Notes under the pieces: model-generated
Seen by the model: only the letters and a program-made list of their open reading frames with translations
What the model was told of the DNA's origin: nothing
Database searches by the model: none
Position numbers and translations under genes: made by a program
In this document: piece by piece, positions 41,672 to 50,571 of the stretch
Layout of the letters: each line of letters starts with the position of its first letter
Position numbering within the stretch: position 1 is the stretch's first letter
Assembly (NCBI GenBank): GCA_964581385.1
Contig: CAZOOK010000003.1
Span: 148,214 to 212,213 of the forward strand
DNA: 64,000 nt
Direction of reading: 5' to 3'
Source: CAZOOK01 sp964581385
Lineage (GTDB): Bacteria > Pseudomonadota > Gammaproteobacteria > Nevskiales > Nevskiaceae

Positions 41672-43639
41672 ATGATAAAGCTTTCCTCCGCACATCTGCG
41701 TGCAGCGCTCGCGCTGACACTGACCATCGCCACGGCGGCGATCTCACGATCGGCAGCCGCCGCTCAGACACTGGACGGTGCGATCGCGCAGGCGCATGCC
41801 GCGCTCACGCGGGGTGATCATGGCGCGGCCGCCGACGCCTACGAAAACGCCGCCCTGCTCGGCGGCCCCAGCTTCGCCAACGACTACCACCTGTTGGCGG
41901 CGGAGGCGGCGATGGACGGCAACCAGCCCGCGCACGCCTCGGTGATTCTCGACCACCTACCCTCCGACGCGCTCGACACACACCAGAAAATCCGTCTGCA
42001 ACTGCTGCGCGCACGCATCGCTCTCGCGCGCAACGATGCAGCCACTGCATTGCAAACGCTGCCTGCAAAGCCGAACGACTCAACGCTGGCGCCGCAGATA
42101 TTGCTGTTGCGCGCACGCGCGCTGTACGCGACCGGTGATGCCACCGGTGCAACCGCCACGCTGGTACAGCGGGAGCAATCACAACCGCCTGCCGCCGCGG
42201 ATGCGAATCGGGCGGAAATCTGGAAGGGCCTGATGTCATCCCCCGCCAATGCGCTCGGGCTTGCACACGCAGGCAGTGCCGATGCGATCACGCGCGGCTG
42301 GCTCGATCTCGCTGCGCTCGCGCGCAGCGGCGCCTCGCTCGAAAGCTACGAGGACTGGCGCAAGCGCTATCCGGGCCATCCGGGCGCGGAGCATTTGGCC
42401 AATCTGATGGCACCGATCACCCCAGTCGCGCCGCCGACAGTGCAAACCGCCGCCGCGCCGGTCGTCATCGTGGCACTGCCGAGCGCGGCCAGCATCATGG
42501 CCATACCCGCGCCGGCGACTTCGGTTGCAGTGCCGTCGGTTCCGGTGCCGATCCCTCTGCCCTCGGGCTCCGGAACTCCTGCACTGCTGCTGCCGCTGAG
42601 CGGCCCGTTCGCCACCGCCGGCGGTGCCGTGCGCGACGGCTTCGTGGCCATCCAGCAAGTACAGGCGTACGACACCGGCGCCACGCCGGAGAGCGCGGTG
42701 GACGCATACCGGCAAGCGATTGCGGCGGGCGCCGGCATCGTCGTCGGCCCGCTGCGCAAAGAGGAAGCGATGGCGATTCTCGCCGCCGCCTCGCCGGGCA
42801 TGCCGCAGATCCTGCTGAACGATGTCGATGCCGGTACGCATGCACCGGCGAATGTCCTGCAATTCGGTCTCGCGCCGGAGGATGAGGCACGCGCCGCCGC
42901 CGAGGATGCTGCCGCGCACGGCCTGCGACGCACTGTCGCACTGGTGCCGGCCGGCGAATGGGGTGATCGCGTGCTGGCGGCGTTCCGCAGCCGCTTCGAG
43001 GAATTGCAGGGCAGCGTTGTCGACAGCGCACAGTACCCGCCGGGCAAGCAGGATTACTCCGATGCGATCAAACGCTTGCTCAAATACGACACCAGCATTG
43101 CGCGTTTCCGTAGCCTCGAATCCACGCTGGGTACGAAGATGGAATTCACACCGCGCCGCCGCGCCGATATTGATTTCGTGTTCATCGGCGCGCGCGCCGC
43201 GCAAGCGCGGCTGATCGTGCCGCAGTTCCGTTTCTATCGCGCGGAGACGCTGCCGGTCTATGCCACCAGCGGTGTCTACGACGGCGCCGTCGATGCCGAT
43301 CTGCAGGGCGTGCGCTTTTGCGACGTACCGGCAATCGTTGCCAACAGCGGCGGCGGACAACCAGTCGATGTCATCCGTCTCAACGCGCTGGGACACGACG
43401 CAGCGGTGCTCGCGCAAGCGCTCAGCGCAGGACACTTGGCGCAGAACGCACCGCTCGATGGCGCCACTGGCCGTCTGACCGTGGATACCAGCAATGTGGT
43501 CCATCGTCAGCTCCAGTGCGTGGAAATGGCGGATGGCGCGCTGCGTGCGCTGTCGCCACCGGCAGCCGCTCCGGCAATAACCGTAATCCCGCTGCCCGCT
43601 TCGTCATCGTCGCCGCCGGCATCGACGCCACTGCATTGA
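41672..43639 (+). CDS. lpoA: Penicillin-binding protein activator LpoA-like (LppC family)
   Basis: 655 residues from ATG 41672, with a signal peptide (about 1-30, ending AAAAQ). The N-terminal ~220 residues form TPR-like helical repeats (AHAALTRGDHGAAADAYENA). A Pro/Ala/Val-rich linker (about 240-300) leads into a periplasmic-binding-protein-like domain starting PALLLPLSGPFATAGGAVRD. The C-terminal domain retains GVYDGAVDADLQGVRF. LpoA activates PBP1A from the outer membrane. There is no clear lipobox cysteine at the signal end, which is unusual. It overlaps yraN. Confidence 0.88.
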   Translation: MIKLSSAHLRAALALTLTIATAAISRSAAAAQTLDGAIAQAHAALTRGDHGAAADAYENAALLGGPSFANDYHLLAAEAAMDGNQPAHASVILDHLPSDALDTHQKIRLQLLRARIALARNDAATALQTLPAKPNDSTLAPQILLLRARALYATGDATGATATLVQREQSQPPAAADANRAEIWKGLMSSPANALGLAHAGSADAITRGWLDLAALARSGASLESYEDWRKRYPGHPGAEHLANLMAPITPVAPPTVQTAAAPVVIVALPSAASIMAIPAPATSVAVPSVPVPIPLPSGSGTPALLLPLSGPFATAGGAVRDGFVAIQQVQAYDTGATPESAVDAYRQAIAAGAGIVVGPLRKEEAMAILAAASPGMPQILLNDVDAGTHAPANVLQFGLAPEDEARAAAEDAAAHGLRRTVALVPAGEWGDRVLAAFRSRFEELQGSVVDSAQYPPGKQDYSDAIKRLLKYDTSIARFRSLESTLGTKMEFTPRRRADIDFVFIGARAAQARLIVPQFRFYRAETLPVYATSGVYDGAVDADLQGVRFCDVPAIVANSGGGQPVDVIRLNALGHDAAVLAQALSAGHLAQNAPLDGATGRLTVDTSNVVHRQLQCVEMADGALRALSPPAAAPAITVIPLPASSSSPPASTPLH

Positions 43640-43983
43640 ACGACGGAGCCGCCGCCGAAACCCGGGCGCTCCGCCATCTCGAAGCGCGCGGCCTGCGCTT
43701 GATCGAACGTAACTGGCGCACGCGCGGCGGCGAGCTGGATCTTGTGCTGCGTGACCGCGACACGCTGGTCATCGCCGAAGTGCGCGCGCGTAGTCACGCC
43801 GGTTTCGGCGGCGCCGCCGCGTCGGTGGATGCGCGCAAGCGCGCACGCCTCGTCCATGCCGCGCGCGCCTACCTTGCTGCGCATCCACAATACCAGTCGC
43901 TGCCGGTACGCTTTGATGTCGTCGCCATCGAAGCCGGCGGGCACATGGACTGGATTCGTGCGGCGTTTGAAGCTGAGGAGTGA
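43636..43983 (+). CDS. yraN: UPF0102 (YraN) endonuclease-fold protein
   Basis: 115 residues, the normal family length. The start is TTG 43636, overlapping the lpoA stop by four bases; no ATG or GTG fits better. Family motifs are AAAETRALRHLEARGLRLIE, RNWRTRGGELDLVLRDRDTL and VIAEVRARSHAGFGGAAASV, ending FDVVAIEA. The E-x(n)-GELDLV...EVR core is a restriction-endonuclease-like fold. The role is not established, although the position after lpoA is conserved in many gammaproteobacteria. Confidence 0.9.
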   Translation: MNDGAAAETRALRHLEARGLRLIERNWRTRGGELDLVLRDRDTLVIAEVRARSHAGFGGAAASVDARKRARLVHAARAYLAAHPQYQSLPVRFDVVAIEAGGHMDWIRAAFEAEE

Positions 43984-43999
43984 GGAAGGTGAAACCGCA

Positions 44000-44266
44000 A
44001 TGGTCTTTTTAGTTATCACGCTGAAGGGTTGGCAAGAACTTCGGCCATTTCTTAGTTCAGAGTGTGCCGTCTGGCTCAACACAAACGCAGTATCTGCGTC
44101 CGAAATCCAGGATCTAAGAGAGGCGGGATTTAATTTAACGACCTTCTCGGAATCACTTGATCTCGACCAAGAGAGTCTGTTGGACACAATAGCCACGATT
44201 CGGGAGCATCATCCAAGAGACTCCATCTGGATCGAGTGCGGGGCACGATTCCCACTCATCTCATGA
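44000..44266 (+). CDS. Short orphan protein, AT-richer than neighbours
   Basis: 88 residues: MVFLVITLKGWQELRPFLSS at the start, then CAVWLNTNAVSASEIQDLRE, a helical segment SLDLDQESLLDTIATIREHH and the end WIECGARFPLIS. No family recognised; no signal peptide or membrane helix. GGAAGG precedes the ATG by 9 bases. The base composition is clearly less GC-rich than yraN upstream and the oxidase gene downstream, and codons such as AGA, TTA and ATA appear. This suggests acquisition from elsewhere. Confidence 0.65.
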   Translation: MVFLVITLKGWQELRPFLSSECAVWLNTNAVSASEIQDLREAGFNLTTFSESLDLDQESLLDTIATIREHHPRDSIWIECGARFPLIS

Positions 44267-44302
44267 ACGGGCAAATAATCGCACCATCGGCATCTACGCC
44301 GC

Positions 44303-45694
44303 ATGACCGCGCCGTTTGATCCCAACGCCTTGCGCCGGCTGCGCGAAGCCCTACCGGCCGATCGTCTGCTGACCGATCCGGCCGACTGTCTCGCTTACGG
44401 CTATGACAACAGCCGGCGCGTCGCGTTGCCGCAAGCAGTTGCATTCGCGGTGTCGGCTGACGACGTCGCCGCAGTGGTCGGCGTGTGCAAGGATTTCCGC
44501 GTACCGCTGGTCGCACGCGGACGCGGCACCAACACCACCGGAGCGACGGTGCCGATCGCAGGCGGTGTGGTGCTTTCGCTGGAGCGTATGAACCGCATCC
44601 TCAGGATTTCTCCGGGCGACCGCCTGCTCGAATGCGAAGCCGGCGCACTTAATGGCGACGTGCAAACGGAAGTGGCGAAACATGGTTTGTTCTGGGCACC
44701 GGATCCAACCAGCGCCGGCTATTCGACCATCGGCGGCAATCTCGGCTGCAACGCGGGCGGTCCGCGCGCGGTGAAATACGGCACCGCGCGCGACAACTTG
44801 CTCGGGCTGTCAGCGATCACCGGCAACGGCGATGTGATTCACACCGGCACGCACACCACCAAAGGCGTGGTCGGCTACGACCTCACACGCTTGCTATGCG
44901 GCAGTGAAGGCACGCTCGCGATCATCACTTCGGCGGTGCTGAAGTTGCTGCCGAAACCCGAAGCCATCCGCACGCTGCGCGCGGCCTACGCCGACGTGCC
45001 GTCCGCGGCCGCTGCGGTGGCGCGGCTGATGGCGCAGCCGGAAACACCCTGTGCCGTGGAGTTCTTCGACGGCGAAGCGGTGCGGCTCGCGCAGGCTTAT
45101 CGCGACTGTGGACTGCCCGCGAACGCCGGCGCGCTGCTGCTGATTGACGTCGATGGCGCAACCGCTGACATTGCACGCGTGCAGCGGGCTGTCGCCGACG
45201 CCGCATCCGGTCGCGGTCTGCTCGAGCTGCGCGCCGCGAAGGATGCCGCCGAAGCCGAGGCGCTGTGGGCGGCGCGCAAGGCACTCTCGCCGGCGCTGCG
45301 CAGCCTCGCACCCAAGAAGGTCAACGAGGATGTCGTCGTGCCGGTGAGCCGGCTGCCGGAACTGGTCGCCGGCATCGGTGAAATCTCGAAGCGCAATCAG
45401 TTGCTGATCGTCTGCTTCGGCCACGCCGGCAACGGCAATATTCACGTCAATCTGCTCGCCGATCCCGATGATCCCGCGCAGATGCGCGCGATCGAGCGCA
45501 GTCTGCACGAGGTCTTCCGGCTGGTGCTATCGCTGCAAGGCACGCTGTCCGGCGAACACGGCGTGGGCATCGACAAGCGCGACTTCGTCGGCTGGGAAAT
45601 CGATGTCGCAACGCTGGCATTGATGCGCGATATCAAGCGCGTCTTCGATCCCCATGGCATTCTGAATCCCGGAAAGACCTTGCCGGCGGAGTGA
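44303..45694 (+). CDS. FAD-binding oxidase of the GlcD/D-lactate dehydrogenase family
   Basis: 463 residues. The PCMH FAD domain (about 40-220) has VPLVARGRGTNTTGATVPIA and SAGYSTIGGNLGCNAGGPRA. The FAD-oxidase C-terminal domain has the metal-site string CFGHAGNGNIHVNLLAD and GTLSGEHGVGIDKRDF, then DPHGILNPGK. Such enzymes oxidise 2-hydroxy acids such as glycolate, D-lactate or D-2-hydroxyglutarate. No GlcE/GlcF subunits adjoin, so a single-subunit D-2-hydroxyacid dehydrogenase is more likely than glycolate oxidase. Confidence 0.9.
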   Translation: MTAPFDPNALRRLREALPADRLLTDPADCLAYGYDNSRRVALPQAVAFAVSADDVAAVVGVCKDFRVPLVARGRGTNTTGATVPIAGGVVLSLERMNRILRISPGDRLLECEAGALNGDVQTEVAKHGLFWAPDPTSAGYSTIGGNLGCNAGGPRAVKYGTARDNLLGLSAITGNGDVIHTGTHTTKGVVGYDLTRLLCGSEGTLAIITSAVLKLLPKPEAIRTLRAAYADVPSAAAAVARLMAQPETPCAVEFFDGEAVRLAQAYRDCGLPANAGALLLIDVDGATADIARVQRAVADAASGRGLLELRAAKDAAEAEALWAARKALSPALRSLAPKKVNEDVVVPVSRLPELVAGIGEISKRNQLLIVCFGHAGNGNIHVNLLADPDDPAQMRAIERSLHEVFRLVLSLQGTLSGEHGVGIDKRDFVGWEIDVATLALMRDIKRVFDPHGILNPGKTLPAE

Positions 45695-45813
45695 CTGCTG
45701 CGGACACTTCAGCTGCCGAGGCCCGCTACACTTTTATTCGGGAACCCCGATGAGCCCGCCGCCGCGCGGCACTCTTCGTGAATTCGACTGATTCCACATG
45801 GACTATAACGATC

Positions 45814-46740
45814 ATGCCGACGCAATGGACCACCGCTGACATACCCGCACTCAGGGATCGGATCGCCGTCGTCACCGGTGCCAATCGCGGCCTCGGATTC
45901 GAGATCGCCCGTGGCCTGGCCGGTGCAGGCGCAACGGTGATTCTGGCCTGCCGGGAACCGGGCAAGGCACAAGCCGCCGTCGCCGAGCTCAGGCGCCAAA
46001 CACGGGCGGCTCGGCTGGAAACGATCGCGCTGGATCTCGCCGATCTGTCCTCAGTACGCCGATTCGCGGAAGAATTTTCCGCGCGCCATCCCAAACTGGA
46101 CCTGCTGTGTAACAACGCCAGCGCGATCATGGTGTCGCAGGGAAAAACGCGCGACGGTTTCGAGATGCATATGGGCGTGAATCATCTCGGTCATTTCGCG
46201 TTGACCGGCCTTCTGCTCGAGCGCCTGCGTTCGGCACCGCAGGCGCGCGTCGTCAGCACCTCGAGCATGTCGCACCGCATGACGGCCGGACTTCGTCTCG
46301 ACGATTTCAATCTGGAGCGCGTGTCGTACAAACCAATGGATGCCTATGGCCGCAGCAAACTGGCGGTGCTGCTGTTCGCATTCGAATTCGACCGCCGCGC
46401 GCGTAAAGCCGGCCTGCCGGTTCTTTCGGTCGCGGCCCATCCGGGATACGCAAATACCAATCCCGATTTCGGCGGTTTCTTCATGCGCCGGATGACCGCG
46501 CTGATGGCTCAGCCGCCCGCAATGGGCGCCTTGCCCGCGCTCTACGCAGCGACCAATCCAAATGTGGTCAGCGGCGAGCACTACGGACCCGGCGGTTTCA
46601 AGGAGCTGCGCGGCTATCCGGTGAAAGTGGCGTGCGCACCGTCAGCACGCGACACGCAGGCAGCGTCGCAGCTCTGGACCCTGTCGGAAACGCTTACAGG
46701 CGTGAAATATCTCAGCGACAGTTCCGGGGGCAGAGGCTGA
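45814..46740 (+). CDS. Short-chain dehydrogenase/reductase (retinol-dehydrogenase-like)
   Basis: 308 residues from the ATG at 45814 (MPTQWTTADIPALRDRIAVV), the usual N-terminus of this subgroup; a GTG 36 bp upstream is an alternative. TGANRGLG at about 23-30, CNNAS for the NNAG motif, serine in STSSMSHRM and YGRSKLAVLLFAFEF for the Tyr-x3-Lys pair. The C-terminal GPGGFKELRGYPVKVACAPS is typical of the oxidoreductases annotated as protochlorophyllide or retinol dehydrogenase-like. The substrate is unknown. It is a single gene convergent with the serine hydrolase. Confidence 0.88.
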   Translation: MPTQWTTADIPALRDRIAVVTGANRGLGFEIARGLAGAGATVILACREPGKAQAAVAELRRQTRAARLETIALDLADLSSVRRFAEEFSARHPKLDLLCNNASAIMVSQGKTRDGFEMHMGVNHLGHFALTGLLLERLRSAPQARVVSTSSMSHRMTAGLRLDDFNLERVSYKPMDAYGRSKLAVLLFAFEFDRRARKAGLPVLSVAAHPGYANTNPDFGGFFMRRMTALMAQPPAMGALPALYAATNPNVVSGEHYGPGGFKELRGYPVKVACAPSARDTQAASQLWTLSETLTGVKYLSDSSGGRG

Positions 46741-46770
46741 TTCGGGTTCGGGAAAAGCGGCGACAGCGCG

Positions 46771-47850
46771 TCAATGCAGCGCGTCGATAACCACCGGCCG
46801 CACGGCGTTCAGCATGTCGATGCCGGTCGCGGTGTCCTGATAGATCAGGATAATCGCCGCGTAACCCAAGCCGGAGTCGAACCACGGTGTCGTACCGAAA
46901 AGTCCGGGATCGGTGAACTCGGGTCCCGGAGAACCCGCGCTCGTGTAATCCGCCGCATTGGTGACGAATAACCCGAGCGTATAGCCGGTCGAGTCGGCGT
47001 TGCTCGGGAAAGACGACGGCAAACTGAAGGTGGCAGTCCCCGTCTGACTGATCTTCAATTGATGGATCATCTCGCTGGATAGGACGCTCGCACCGTTGTC
47101 CGCCACACCGTCCTTCAGAATCATGCGCAGAATCTTGATGTAGTCATCCACATTGCTCAGTGCGCCTCCCGCGATACGCGGATTTTGCGTGGGGCCGTAG
47201 GTGAATGTGGTCAATCCCAGAGGGGTTGCGACGGTGTTCGCGAAGAACGTTTGCCATGAGCTGCCCGCCAGCAACGTCGCCACATAGCCTGCGATCTGGA
47301 AATCGGCGCCGGTGTATGAAAAAGTGCTGCCAGGCGGATTGTCGAGCGGCGAGTTGGCGATATTCTGCGCACAGAGCCGCAGTGTCGTGGTCAAATCATT
47401 CAGGCAATCCGATGGCGATTCCGACGATTGCCGGATACCTGCCGTATGGCTCAGCAGCATGCGCATGGTGATCGCCTGGTTAGCGACCGGCCAGTTGAAG
47501 CTCGGATCCAGCGTATTGAGATAGTTCGCCACCGGTGTATCGAGATCGAGCTTGCCCGCATCGACAAGCGTGAGAATCGCGATGACGGATGGCAGCTTGG
47601 TCGCGGAGGCGATTGCCAGGAACGCGCTGGTGTTCAGATTGCCCCCGGCAGTTTCGTACAGCGTTCCGCTGCTGTCGGTCAACGCAAAACTGTAGCCGCT
47701 GACCTGACCGCTGGGAGCGGGAGCACTACTGGTTACGAACCCGTTAAGCGTCGTTCCGACCTGATCGAAGTTACTGCTGCTTCCGCTTCCACCCCCGCCG
47801 CCGCATGCCACCAGCAGAACCGCTACGACACCAACCCAGTTCCGCTTCAT
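46771..47850 (-). CDS. Serine hydrolase (class C beta-lactamase family) lipoprotein
   Basis: 359 residues from ATG 47850 (AAGGAG upstream). The lipoprotein signal ends LLVAC, followed by a GGGGGSGSSS linker. The family SxxK motif is SATK in AIASATKLPSVIAILTLVDA, and LSHTAGIRQ is the usual follow-on. The second motif appears as SYTGADFQIAGYV, with Y-T-G in place of Y-x-N. The protein probably cleaves an ester, peptide or beta-lactam bond at the cell surface; true beta-lactamase activity is unlikely to be inferable. It is transcribed alone. Confidence 0.85.
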   Translation of the reverse strand: MKRNWVGVVAVLLVACGGGGGSGSSSNFDQVGTTLNGFVTSSAPAPSGQVSGYSFALTDSSGTLYETAGGNLNTSAFLAIASATKLPSVIAILTLVDAGKLDLDTPVANYLNTLDPSFNWPVANQAITMRMLLSHTAGIRQSSESPSDCLNDLTTTLRLCAQNIANSPLDNPPGSTFSYTGADFQIAGYVATLLAGSSWQTFFANTVATPLGLTTFTYGPTQNPRIAGGALSNVDDYIKILRMILKDGVADNGASVLSSEMIHQLKISQTGTATFSLPSSFPSNADSTGYTLGLFVTNAADYTSAGSPGPEFTDPGLFGTTPWFDSGLGYAAIILIYQDTATGIDMLNAVRPVVIDALH

Positions 47851-48032
47851 GCAAATCTCCTTACCGCGCATTCACGCACAACTATGGGTAATTCTATTAA
47901 CGCGGCTTTTGACAGCATGGTAGACAGACTCAGGGCATACCGAATAAGTTTCGTCATCGCACTTAGCAGCTGCGGTCCGAGTCCATTCCATCACACTTTC
48001 AATCCATATCTCCAATCCAACGAGGGATCGTC

Positions 48033-48608
48033 ATGAAGAAAGCCGTTGTTGCTACAGTGTTTCTGCTGATTGCCGGCACCACCGCCGCCGCGCCGGTGAA
48101 ATACACGATCGATCCGAATCACACCTACCCGAGCTTCGAAGCTCCGCACATTCAGGGCATTTCGATCTGGCGCGGCAAGATCGACCAGAGTTCGGGCACC
48201 GTCGTGCTCGACCGCGAAGCGAAGACCGGCAGCATCGACATCACGATGCAGGCGAATTCGATCGATTTCGGTCTGCCGAAACTGAACGAGCATGTGCAGA
48301 GCAAAGATCTGTTCGACGTGGCGAAATATCCGACTCTCACCTACAAGGCGGACAAGATCAAGTTCAGCGGCGATGCGCCAGTGGAGGTCGACGGCAATCT
48401 GACCCTGCACGGCGTCACCAAACCGGTGCCGCTGAAGATCAATTCCTTCAAATGCATCATGCATCCGATGCTGAAGAAGGAAGTCTGCGGCGCCGACGCA
48501 TCGGCCGAACTGAGTCGCAGCGACTTCGGCATCGACTATGGCGTCGCGATGACCGGCAGTCCGATGGTGAAGCTGGCGATCCAGGTTGAAGCACTCAGGA
48601 ACGATTGA
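48033..48608 (+). CDS. YceI family periplasmic lipid-binding protein
   Basis: 191 residues with a signal peptide (about 1-19, ending TTAAA). The lipocalin-like YceI domain runs YTIDPNHTYPSFEAPHIQGI, LPKLNEHVQSKDLFDVAKYP, then VDGNLTLHGVTKPVPLKI and ELSRSDFGIDYGVAMTG, all family hallmarks. YceI proteins bind isoprenoid-like lipids in a beta-barrel pocket. It is convergent with the sterol-desaturase-type gene, only 11 bp away. Confidence 0.93.
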   Translation: MKKAVVATVFLLIAGTTAAAPVKYTIDPNHTYPSFEAPHIQGISIWRGKIDQSSGTVVLDREAKTGSIDITMQANSIDFGLPKLNEHVQSKDLFDVAKYPTLTYKADKIKFSGDAPVEVDGNLTLHGVTKPVPLKINSFKCIMHPMLKKEVCGADASAELSRSDFGIDYGVAMTGSPMVKLAIQVEALRND

Positions 48609-48619
48609 CTAGGGTCTAC

Positions 48620-49507
48620 TCAGGGTGCCGCCGGACGCACCCACTCCGGCGGCGCCCACAGATGCTTCAGTCGCAGAGATAACGGCCCGGGCCGAAACGC
48701 ATCGCGCCACATCTCGAAGAACTCGTGGAAGTTCAGCGTGAGCACATTGTGGCTGTGAATCTGCCGCGTGATGCCGTAATCGATCGGCTCATCTTCACTG
48801 ACATAAGTGCCGAACAGGCGATCGAACAGGATCACGACGCCACCGTAGTTGTGATCGATGTATTGGGGGTTACGCCCGTGATGCACGCGATGATTGCTCG
48901 GCGTGTCGAAGACGAATTCGATCCACGCCGGCAGGCGGCCGATGGATTCAGTGTGGATGAAAAATTGGTACGACAAATCGCAGGCATAAAGAAAAAACAC
49001 TACGCCGGGATGCACGCCGAGAATCACCAGCGGCATGAAGAACAGCCACCAGCCGGTGATCGAGTACAGCAAGCTCTGCCGCATCGCTGTCGTCATGTTC
49101 ATGCGCTCGCTGGAGTGATGCACAACATGCGCGCTCCAGAACCAGCGCACGCGGTGGCTGGTGCGATGAAACCAGTAGTAGCAAAACTCCACGCCGAGAA
49201 AGATCGGTCCTATCGTCCAACCGTTGACGGGTACGTCGAACAAGCGATGGCGGTATATCCAGCTCGCCGCTACGCCGGTCAGCAGCAAGTGCGCGCCGAT
49301 CTCGAATACCTGATAAGCGCCTCCTAGGCCGAGGTTGGCGAGAATGTCCCGGCGCTCGAACTGGCGCATCGTGCCGCGGCTGCGCATCACGCGCCATTCA
49401 GTCATAAAACCTATAATAAACAATGGCGTCATGCCGATCAGTACCACCTGCTTCCAATCGACATTGGAGCCGAAAACCTGTTCCACCGCCTTGATAAACT
49501 CGTTCAC
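48620..49507 (-). CDS. Sterol desaturase/fatty-acid hydroxylase family membrane protein
   Basis: 295 residues. I start at the GTG 49507, six bases after GGAGG, giving MNEFIKAVEQVFGSN. Four or more membrane helices surround the di-iron histidine motifs: HRTSH in YYWFHRTSHRVRWFW, HVVHHSSE and HRVHHGRNPQYIDHNYGG. The family hydroxylates or desaturates sterol-like lipids or fatty acids using O2. It is divergent from dusA and convergent with yceI; the substrate cannot be predicted. Confidence 0.92.
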   Translation of the reverse strand: MNEFIKAVEQVFGSNVDWKQVVLIGMTPLFIIGFMTEWRVMRSRGTMRQFERRDILANLGLGGAYQVFEIGAHLLLTGVAASWIYRHRLFDVPVNGWTIGPIFLGVEFCYYWFHRTSHRVRWFWSAHVVHHSSERMNMTTAMRQSLLYSITGWWLFFMPLVILGVHPGVVFFLYACDLSYQFFIHTESIGRLPAWIEFVFDTPSNHRVHHGRNPQYIDHNYGGVVILFDRLFGTYVSEDEPIDYGITRQIHSHNVLTLNFHEFFEMWRDAFRPGPLSLRLKHLWAPPEWVRPAAP

Positions 49508-49545
49508 ACGTGACCTCCGCGCCGGGGCCCATGAGATAATGGAAT

Positions 49546-50544
49546 ATGAATAATTGGTCTCCTCACCGTTTCTGCGTCGCGCCGATGCTCGACTGGACCG
49601 ACCGGCACTGCCGGTTTTTCCACCGCCAGTTTTCGCGTCATGCACGCGTCTATACGGAAATGGTCACCACCGGCGCGGTCCAGCACGGACACCGCTCGCG
49701 CCTGCTGCGCTATGACGATGCCGAGCACCCGGTTGCGCTGCAACTCGGTGGCTCCGACCCCGACGCGCTGGCGCGCTGCGCCGAGATTGGCGCGGCCACC
49801 GGCTATGACGAGATCAACCTGAATTGCGGCTGTCCATCCGACCGCGTGCAGGACGGCGGCTTCGGCGCCTGTCTGATGGACGCGCCGGCCGGCGTCGCCG
49901 CCAGTGTCACCGCCATGCGCGGGGCCTGCGGGCTGCCAGTAACGGTCAAATGCCGCATCGGCATCGACTTCTCCGAGGACTATCAGTTCCTCAAGCAGTT
50001 CGTCGAAACGGTTGCCGCCGCCGGTTGCGAAACATTCATCGTGCATGCACGCAAAGCCTGGTTGTCCGGCCTGTCACCGAAGGAAAATCGCGAAATCCCG
50101 CCGCTACGCTACGACATTGTTTATCGGCTCAAGCAGGAATTTCCGCAGCTGAGCATCGTCATCAACGGCGGCATTCTGACGCTGGACGACTGCGAAAAGC
50201 ACCTGTGCCATGTCGACGGCGTCATGCTCGGGCGCGCCGTCTATGAGAATCCATTTCTGCTGGCCGATGTCGATCGCCGGCTGTTCGGCGAAACCGCACC
50301 GACGCCGACACGCAGCGAAGTGCTGACGCGCCTGCAACCGTACATTGAACGCGAACTGGGACGCGGCGAAAAGCTGTCGAATATCATGCGTCACGTGCTC
50401 GGCCTTTATCGCGGCCTGCCGGGCGGTCGTGCCTTCCGGCGCGTGCTCTCCGAACTGGGAACGGACGAGGAAGCGGACTGGAGCGTGGTCGAGGAAGCGA
50501 TGGCGCGCACCGCGCCGAATTCGGTCAATGGCTTTGCGGCCTGA
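49546..50544 (+). CDS. dusA: tRNA-dihydrouridine(20/20a) synthase
   Basis: 332 residues, normal for DusA, which reduces U20/U20a of tRNA with FMN and NADPH. Diagnostic stretches are FCVAPMLDWTDRHCRFFHRQ at the N-terminus, NLNCGCPSDRVQDGGFGACL with the catalytic cysteine, VKCRIGID and FIVHARKAWLSGLSPKENRE. The DusA subgroup is indicated by the MLDWTDRHCR opening. It is the first gene of a rightward run with lpxH, rsmJ and sixA. Confidence 0.96.
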   Translation: MNNWSPHRFCVAPMLDWTDRHCRFFHRQFSRHARVYTEMVTTGAVQHGHRSRLLRYDDAEHPVALQLGGSDPDALARCAEIGAATGYDEINLNCGCPSDRVQDGGFGACLMDAPAGVAASVTAMRGACGLPVTVKCRIGIDFSEDYQFLKQFVETVAAAGCETFIVHARKAWLSGLSPKENREIPPLRYDIVYRLKQEFPQLSIVINGGILTLDDCEKHLCHVDGVMLGRAVYENPFLLADVDRRLFGETAPTPTRSEVLTRLQPYIERELGRGEKLSNIMRHVLGLYRGLPGGRAFRRVLSELGTDEEADWSVVEEAMARTAPNSVNGFAA

Positions 50545-50571
50545 AATCGCTGCTCCTTTCAATATCCAGTC

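Noticed and set aside
42236..43504. A 422-codon open frame on the minus strand opposite lpoA
   Set aside because: Same reasoning: lpoA is well supported by its domains, and the antisense translation shows no family features.
48608..48622. CTAGGGTCTAC between yceI and the desaturase gene, similar to the repeat-element terminus
   Set aside because: Only about 8-9 bases match (AGGGTCT) and the next positions diverge; expected by chance.
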